Origin: Orychophragmus violaceus
Taxonomy: Eukaryota > Streptophyta > Magnoliopsida > Brassicales > Brassicaceae
Direction of reading: 5' to 3'
NCBI GenBank assembly: GCA_030180135.1
Contig: CM058236.1
Location: 62,337,728-62,401,727, forward strand
DNA: 64,000 nt
In this document: in pieces, positions 57,682 to 64,000 of the stretch
How positions within the stretch are numbered: position 1 is the first letter of the stretch
How the letters are laid out: every line of letters begins with the position of its first letter
Notes under the pieces: generated by a model
What the model saw: only the letters and a program-made list of their open reading frames with translations
Databases searched by the model: none
Told to the model about the DNA's origin: nothing
Made by a program: the position numbers and the translations under genes

Positions 57682-58882
57682 GTCATCTCACGACTCCTTC
57701 TACTCCGTGATCCTCCCAAAGCTCGAGCAATCCCTTTCCCTCGTTCTCACACATTTTCTCCCTCTCTCCGGCCACCTCAAGTGGAACCCAGAAGTTCCTA
57801 AGCCGCACATTATCGTCTTACCGCAAGATGCTGTCTCTCTCACAGTGGCTGAGACCAACGCCGATTTCTCTCATCTTTCCGGCAAAGGGCTACGTTACCA
57901 GACTGAGTTACGCGCTCTAGTGCCCGAGTTACCGGTAACCTCTAACACAACATCTATTCTTACGCTGCAAATCACTCTGTTCCCGAACCAAGGCTTTTGC
58001 ATCGGAACCACTATCCACCATGCTGCCGTGGACGGCAAAACTGTGGTGAAATTTCTCAAATCTTGGGCTCATATCTGTAAGTATGGAACGGTACCGCAAG
58101 ATTTTGATTTACCTATGCTTTTAGATCGTACGGTCATAAATCTTCCAGCGGAACTAGAATCGAAGATCGTCCAACTCCCGCCGAATCTCTCACAGGATAA
58201 AGCCGATGTAAGAACTCTAAAGCTTCCTCCTGTCAGAGAGATCGAGGAAGACATCGTCAGGATCATGTTCGAGCTGACTCAGGAGAACGTGAAAAAACTC
58301 AGGGAGCGAGCACAAAGCGAGTCAACTCGCTCCGATCTTCAGTTGTCCTCTTTCGTAGTCACTTACGCCTACGTATTGACCTATGTGGTGAAGGCACGTG
58401 GGATCAACGCTGACCAATCAGTTCCTTTCACGTTCGTTGCTGATTTCAGAGACCGGTTGGATCAGCCGATTCCTGTGAGTTACTTTGGGAACTGCGTGTT
58501 ACCTATCAACTTTTTTGGATACAAAGCGAAGACATTTTTGGTAGAAGATGGGTTCGTCAATGGTGTCGAGATTGTCAACGATTCTGTCAGAGATTTGAGT
58601 TCACGAGGGGCTGGGTCAATATGGGAGTTGTATGAGGAAGGATTAAAAAAGATAGAACCAGGTACGCAGAAGCTGTCCGTTGCTGGGTCTAACAAGTTTG
58701 GGATATATGGGTCGGATTTTGGGTGGGGAAGACCAGTTCTTACTGAGAATGTATCCAACAGCGGAAATCTTCTCTACTCTATGTCGGAGAGTAGGGATGA
58801 AACCGGTGGTGTGGAGATTGGCATGTGTTTGAAAAAATGTGAGATGGATGTTTTTATTTCTGAATTTCAAAATGGATTGTAA

Positions 58883-59519
58883 AACTTAAGAAAATATCAT
58901 TGTGGCTTTTAATCATTCGACATTTTCATTACTAAGGTAATGTTTGTTTGCTTATTTGAATTTGCATCAAAATGTTCTATCCAAATATTTCATCTTCATT
59001 TGAATGTTGTTATTTTCACTTTTCGGTTGTTCAACTAGATAATACTTTTGAATAAACATTTGTTTATTTGGTTAGTTTTTGTAAATTTACATCTTCATCT
59101 AGATGATTTGATAAAAAAAAAAATAACTAAAATATACATGTTTTAATTTATCATATTTTATCCATTCTAAAACATATTAATTTTAATTCTTAATTTAAAA
59201 TAGATTTACAACTAAATTATTTTCAAATGATTTTTTCAGATTATTTTCAAATGATTATTTTGACATTTATGAATTTATTTTGGTCACATAAATTCATATA
59301 TATTATAAATTAAGATCCAAATTTGTATTTATATTTATAAAAATAATTTGGAAATTACAAAAATCGTTTTTCCGACAAATTCAAACCTTATTAATATACA
59401 AAGAATACATGGTGACAATATCAAAGACATTTACAGAATTAGATCAACACACTTATGACATATACATATGTATGTGTCATATACTGAGAAAATACAACAG
59501 AAGTGAGTTTAACGATGCT
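58883..59519. other. 3' flank of BAHD gene 2, AT-rich
   Basis: No gene. It probably includes the gene's 3' UTR. Nothing else recognised. Confidence 0.5.
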
Positions 59520-60309
59520 TTTCTGAGAGTAGCCTTTCCAACTTCATATTTAATATTTCTTTGATCTGATTGAGTTTTCTTTTAACAAAACACATCTTGA
59601 AACCTGATGTGTTGCAATGTAACTATGATACCAACGCTTCCGTATCAAGGTCTTTTTGTTGAATGTTGTCTTTGAATCTTGTTTCCTTGTTGAGATAAAC
59701 TTTGTAAAGAAACTTTTCTCCAAAAGGTATTCTTCAGTAATAGAGAAACGACTCTATTATTTCTTTTCCTTGTATTCATCCTAATGTTGTTGCGGACATC
59801 ATTAGCCATCATGAACCTCTCATGTAGATGTCGGAATGTAATCTCATTAACGGCTTTTTGTATTTGCCGTAACATCACTATGGCCACTTCCCTATTTACA
59901 TGTCAAACCTTTGTTCCAATATGAACCCATTTTATGGATTCGATTTGCATCATTAGGGATGGCACATCACTATCTACAATTCCGGTACCAATAGACTTGT
60001 TCTTCCAAGGTGGTTTCCATGGAATTTCCTTCCATAACAAGGCACCGATGATGGCAAAGCATTTTGCCGATGTGGTTTGTATACAGACGACCGTCGTTAA
60101 GGACACCAGAGTGTCTTCCACTTCATCGCCATTGTCTATGTTTTCCACCGGTGGATTATCAACATGTTGCTCTTGATTATCAAGGCCATGTACTTGATTA
60201 TCAATGCCTTGCTCCTGATTATAAATAGCTTGATTATCCGTGTTGTTAACACCATCTGGTAAACCATCGCCGTCCTCATTTTCATCATCATCATGGGGAT
60301 CATGATTCA
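59520..60309 (-). other. Unrecognised minus-strand remnants with Asp-Asn-Gln repeats
   Basis: Two minus-strand frames. 60313-59903 begins acidic (HDPHDDDENEDGDG) and has an imperfect repeat of DNQE/DNQV units, then CIQTTSAKCFAIIGALLWKE. 59887-59645 is basic (NIRMNTRKRNNRVVSLLLK). The second may continue the first. They adjoin the broken end of the Athila protease region and may be another element's coding remnant. I do not recognise a family. Confidence 0.35.
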
Positions 60310-60545
60310 CCAATCTTCACAGGTACATCCTCCAAGAGACCTTCAGGAATCCTTATGGAGCGATCATCTAGAATCAAGGAGATCCTAGTAGGTTTGAAAT
60401 CCGTCATTCCCATCTGCTTAGCAACTAAATAAGGCATCAGATTTACACTTAAACCCAAGTCACAGAGTGACCTCTCAAATATGTCCCTGAAGATAGTACA
60501 GTCTAAGACAAAGCTCCCTGGATCCTTTTACTTCTCAGGAACTCT
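60310..60545 (-). pseudogene. Athila protease-like region, truncated
   Basis: The minus strand reads DPGSFVLDCTIF, SLCDLGLSVNLMPYLVAKQM, then TDFKPTRISLILDDRSIRIP and GLLEDVPVKIG. This is the Athila protease block; its aspartate is in DLG, where relatives often have DLGAS. A frame break separates it from gag near 60530, and homology ends at about 60310. Confidence 0.75.
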
Positions 60546-62627
60546 GTTTAAGATGACAGCGCTGCAAACCTCAGTAATCATCATCACACACTCTTCATCT
60601 CCCATGTCAGAAGTCAGCATTTGCTTCAGACACCTCTTCAATACTGGGTTGTTATTGATAGCATCCATGAATGGCATTTGAACAGTAAGCTTGTTTATCA
60701 TGGCCATGTATTTAGCCTTGAACCGCTCGAACTTGGATCGCTTCGGGTTCCTCGAGAAAGGTATCTTGGGTTTATACACTTTCCCTGCAGCTACAGGAGT
60801 TTTCGTCGGAGCTTCTGTCTCTGTACGCATCTGGTATCGACCGACATCAGTCGATTTCAGTCTGGCGTTGACCTCACAATCAACCTCGGTCGATTTCCGT
60901 TCGTCACGAGAACTCGAAGAAACAGGTGTCGCCCGATTACCAATGGTAGTGTCGGTCGACGCTCGTCTCGCAGCTTCATACTCTTCTTCAAATTCCTCCA
61001 TCTCCTCGATCTCTTTATCAGTAATCTGCCTAATAGGGATAGGTTGCAACTCTTTCCTACTCCGAAGTGATATAGCATTGCAGTGATGCTTGGGATTGGT
61101 ATCTGTACTCTAGGAAGAAATCCAGCTTGCCTCTTAACAGCTCCAGCAGTTTGAGCAACTTGAGAATCCAACTGCTTCATATGTGTGCTCAAAGACTCAT
61201 ATTTCCCATTAAGATCTTCATACACCGCATCCAGCTTCTTGTTGAAATCAACAGTGGTCTTAGTCTGACCCTCCAGCAACCGCTCCATCATAGCTTCCAG
61301 CTTGCTCTCATTAGCACTAGCAGTAGGAGGTGTATGAGAGGAAGACGATCCATAGGTCCTCTGATAAGAATTACCTTGCTGAAAAGGTTTCTGATAACCA
61401 GCAGTCTGTCCATATCCTGAAGAGTTTTGGTTGCTTGTGAAAGCACTCTTCTGACCACTACCAGCGTAGTACTTGTTGCCTTGCTGATTACCAAACATGT
61501 TTCCTTGGAATCCAGACCCACAAATATAGTTCACATCCTCTTCTTGGCAGTCTTCTTCAGCCTCAAACACTTCAACTTCCTGAGCAAAGTGAACAACTTT
61601 CTTTCCAGTCAATAAGCTGTGAACAATGTCCAGCTTGTTTTTGATATCAGAAATCTGCAAATTATCAACCTTTCCACCAGACTCTTTCCTCCTTCTGTCA
61701 GGAGTCTTGGTGCTATTGCTGCTCACCAAGTTATCAATCAGCACTCTAGCCTGTTCAGGAGTCTTTGTGTTGAAATTGCCATTGCTGGCAGCATCCAATG
61801 CAGACTGGTAATAGAGATCAATTCCTCTGAAGAATATGCCCAGCAGCGTCACTTCAGAGAATCCATGATGAGGACAGTCACGTTGGTACATCTTAAACCT
61901 CATCCAAGCAGACTTAAGAGTCTCTGTAGGACCTTGAGCGAATGTGAGAAGATCCTGTCTGAGCTGATCTGAGCGAGCATCATCATAAAAGTGCCTCAAA
62001 AACTCTCTTCACAGCATCCCAAGTAGTTAACTTCCCAGGTGGAAGTTGCTTCAGCCAAGCAGCAGCCTCTCCAGCGAGAGAGTATGGGAAAAGCTTCAGA
62101 TATATGAAGTCATAATCCACCCCATTGTACTTCATTCCAGTGATGAAGGCTTCAAATTCCTCAATGTGGTCCATGGGTTGCTCATGTGGGAGACCATGGA
62201 AAGGATGCTGCCTCAAAAGAGAGTAATAGACAGTCTTGATCTCAAAGTCATTCCTCTCAAAAGCAGGAGGCACAATTGCTGACCGGTTAGCATAAAACTC
62301 ATCGGGACGGTTGTAGTCAGCAATAGTCCTCTCATCAGCAGATGGTTGTCCATTAGCCCCAGCATTGACCATCTGCCTCTGACCTTGAGGGTGGTCAGGT
62401 TCAGGGATCACATTCCCTTGGGCATCAATCCTTTGCCCCTCATCATTGTACGGGTTGTTCTGTTGGTCTCTCAGAACACCCTCAGCATCTGGTCTCAAAA
62501 TCAAACGATTGTTCATCATTCTTGTTCTTTGACCCTTTCTGTTCGTTCTCTCAAGTCTAGCAAGCTCCTCAAGTCTGAGGTTCAGAAATTCTTCGCTCTG
62601 GTTGCTTCGGGTGTGTCGATTAGGCAT
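60528..62627 (-). pseudogene. Athila gag with capsid, two frameshifts
   Basis: ATG 62627 (MPNRHTRSNQSEEFLNLRL). The N-terminal block is RPDAEGVLRDQQNNPYNDEG. The capsid (retrotransposon gag family) starts near residue 105: HPFHGLPHEQPMDHIEEFEA, LFPYSLAGEAAAWLKQLP, TTWDAVKRVF. A one-base loss in a T run near 61997 shifts frame, and capsid continues as LRHFYDDARSDQLRQDLLTF and SAWMRFKMYQRDCPHHGF. A Gly/Gln/Ser-rich part and a coiled-coil-like LEAMMERLLEGQTKTTVDFN follow. A second one-base loss near 61100 shifts into the HHCNAISLRS block and the Glu-rich tail, ending with VYKPKIPFSRNPKRSKFERF and NNPVLKRCLKQML. Both lesions are single-base. It would form the virus-like particle. Confidence 0.85.
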
Positions 62628-62817
62628 ACACTGAACTCAAAACACTGTCTCGAGCTCGATGTCGGGCGATACTAAGGAAGTTGTCGGTCGACACTGAATG
62701 CGTCTGTCGATTCCTGCAGCAACAAAACAAGCCAAATCGAGAAAAATCAGTAACAAAGAAAATAAAAACGACCTAGACTCAACTCTAAAACAAAATCTAT
62801 CGGCGAACTCAAATGAG

Positions 62818-62835
62818 TCCCCGGCAACGGCGCCA
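62818..62835 (-). promoter_or_regulatory. Primer binding site, Athila type
   Basis: The minus strand reads TGGCGCCGTTGCCGGGGA, identical to the other two elements. Confidence 0.9.
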
Positions 62836-62841
62836 AAAACT

Positions 62842-64000
62842 TGATAGGTCAAGAATTATCCCTATTCTACTGCAAGTGCACAATGATGCTATTGTAGTAT
62901 TTCAGGGTATTGAATCCACAAGGACTCACGGTCACACGATAGATTATATGCTGTCAAGTTAAGCTAAATCAAATCTCAAGAAAGCAGTAAACGAAAGCAA
63001 GTAAACAAGAAGGTGTTTTCGATAGGAGAAAGGCGTCAGACTTAGGAAGTTCTCGGGAATTATACAATGAAATGATACTTAACTAACTGGATTCAGATTT
63101 AACACAGGTTCAAGAACTAGAAACACAATGCTAAATAATCCAACTCTCGCTGAGATTATTTCTATATCAAGCAACCTAGCGATCCAAATCTCTTTGTGAT
63201 CCTAGAGTTCTAAACAAGCATTAAGAACAGGTTTTATCGGTTCACAATTTTCCTAAACCAAATCTCTTTGTATCTAGTCAAATTGCTCACACTAAGTTTG
63301 TTCAGATTATAACTCACACTCTCGCGCTATTGTTAATTATCTCAGATCTAAACCCTAGGTGATCAGTCTAGAATTCAGTATTAAGCACAACTTAGGTGAT
63401 GAACAAACAGATAGTGAATCCTAATCAATCAGTTATCAAACAAGCATAAAACCTTTGTGAGAATTCCTAAATCTAACTAGGTTACTACTCAGACATATTG
63501 ACAATTAAACAACACATCATGAATAAAAAATCAGGAACTGAATAGATAAAAGTAAAGGGGTTCGAAATTCTTCTCTCAAGGGTTACAAGTAGCAAGAATC
63601 AGCCCCAACTCAAAATCTCTCAATCTCCAAAGCAAGAACAAAAGTAAGAACAAGATGTAGAAGATAGATTAATATGTCTGCTCTCAAAAACCTAATTAAA
63701 CTCTCTAAACACGCTTTGGGGTCAGTTTAGAATTAGGGAAAACTTCTGGGTAATTATGCAATTCTCCAAAACTGTCTTCAACTCTCTGTCGCGCTTAGTG
63801 TCGACCGACACTAAGGTGGGTGTCGGTCGACATCCACTCATGGCCGAGACACCAACTTCAACATGTTGCACAAGTCACCATAAATGTCCTATAATCCCAT
63901 CCTTTGCTCCAAACGCAAGCCTACCTGTAGAAGACTCAATAGACTCTAAAAACAAGGTTAAAGATTTAATATATACAACTATATCATGGTTGAAAACCTA
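62842..64000 (-). repeat. 5' LTR of the right-hand Athila element, incomplete at the window edge
   Basis: Starts (plus strand) TGATAGGTCAAGAATTATCC, the complement of the LTR end. It follows the family LTR for 1159 bp and reaches the ACCATGATATAG-type terminal inverted repeat at the edge, so only a few tens of bases are missing. A dyad pair (63798-63833) is in U3. Confidence 0.88.

Larger units (their letters stand above)
53085..58882 (+). pseudogene. BAHD acyltransferase 2 (malonyltransferase-like), split by an LTR element
   Basis: Exonic parts are 53085-53232 and 57687-58882. Without the inserted element and one copy of its GTCAT duplication they form one frame of 447 codons, the usual BAHD length, with no stop or frameshift. 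I took ATG 53085 because it matches gene 1; an in-frame ATG at 53043 would add 14 residues. Motifs: NVVDPLILPLSFFDLVWL at the N-terminus, HHAAVDGK with the catalytic HXXXD (near residue 163), YFGNC, and SDFGWGRP near the C-terminus, a structural motif of the family. The expected reaction is malonyl-CoA-dependent acylation of a flavonoid or phenolic glucoside in the cytosol. It is the closest paralogue of gene 1, and both are intronless. The insertion is early in the coding region, so a normal protein cannot be made unless the element is spliced out or an internal start is used (an ATG-less frame runs from 57687; the first in-frame codons lie before MILPK-like sequence at 57707). Confidence 0.88.
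60310..64000 (-). mobile_element. Athila-type LTR retrotransposon with gag; pol lost after protease, runs off the window
   Basis: Minus strand: 5' LTR (from beyond 64000 to 62842), Athila primer site, gag (62627 to about 60540) and a protease-like region ending at about 60310, where homology stops. No RT or integrase in the window. The same LTR family as the elements at 7750 and 34470, but with the capsid region kept. Confidence 0.88.

Overview
This is nuclear DNA from a flowering plant, most likely a crucifer (Brassicaceae). The evidence is two BAHD acyltransferase genes of the anthocyanin/phenolic-glucoside malonyltransferase type that resemble the Arabidopsis At5g39050/At3g29590 group, Athila-type LTR retrotransposons with their Asp-tRNA-like primer site, and plant L1 LINEs, Helitrons and MITEs. 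The species cannot be fixed from sequence alone. The window is a gene-poor, transposon-dense interval. Its only host genes I recognise are the two BAHD paralogues, and both are broken by LTR elements. I see no rRNA or tRNA genes and no CRISPR.

Layout. 1-7325: a 3.93-kb unit (fragment of a LINE reverse transcriptase plus an AT-rich repeat 'X') in near-perfect tandem; a third X copy lies at 18541-19625. 7326-18540: a minus-strand element with an inferred 3.2-kb LTR, encoding an array of CCHC zinc knuckles. A 5.95-kb non-autonomous Athila-like element (7750-13699, 5-bp duplication CTGGG) is inserted inside its ORF. 19626-24183: small DNA elements, namely a Harbinger-type MITE, a long-armed foldback element carrying a hAT MITE in one arm, and a 778-bp Helitron. 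24184-37256: a nested stack. A minus-strand L1 LINE is interrupted by a Ty1/copia element, whose 3' LTR is interrupted by a second Athila-like element that runs into a 500-base N gap (37257-37756). 37986-44584: BAHD gene 1, cut off by a decayed chromovirus (Ty3/gypsy). 45056-49577: a 4.5-kb Mutator-type element with a 9-bp duplication, carrying about 26 copies of a 20-bp palindrome-like motif. 49990-51243: a transcript-like noncoding stretch ending in poly(A). 53085-58882: BAHD gene 2, intact except for a 4.45-kb LTR element (TSD GTCAT). 59520-60310: unrecognised remnants. 60310-64000: a minus-strand Athila relative that retains its gag.

How the parts relate. The Athila-like LTRs at 7750, 12521, 34470 and 62842 belong to one family with the same primer site. 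The right-hand copy retains a gag with capsid, whereas the other two carry a long open ORF from which the capsid segment is missing. They therefore look like dependent derivatives that could be packaged by a gag-proficient relative.

Two signals stand out. (1) A paired 14-bp dyad (consensus GTGTCGATCGACAC, 7-nt spacer, centres 21 bp apart) recurs at least 15 times, in both Athila-like and copia elements and in coding, leader and LTR positions. (2) CAGAC-N10-GTCTG recurs about 26 times inside one Mutator-type element. I know of no described role for either. All alignments, counts and divergence values here were made by eye.
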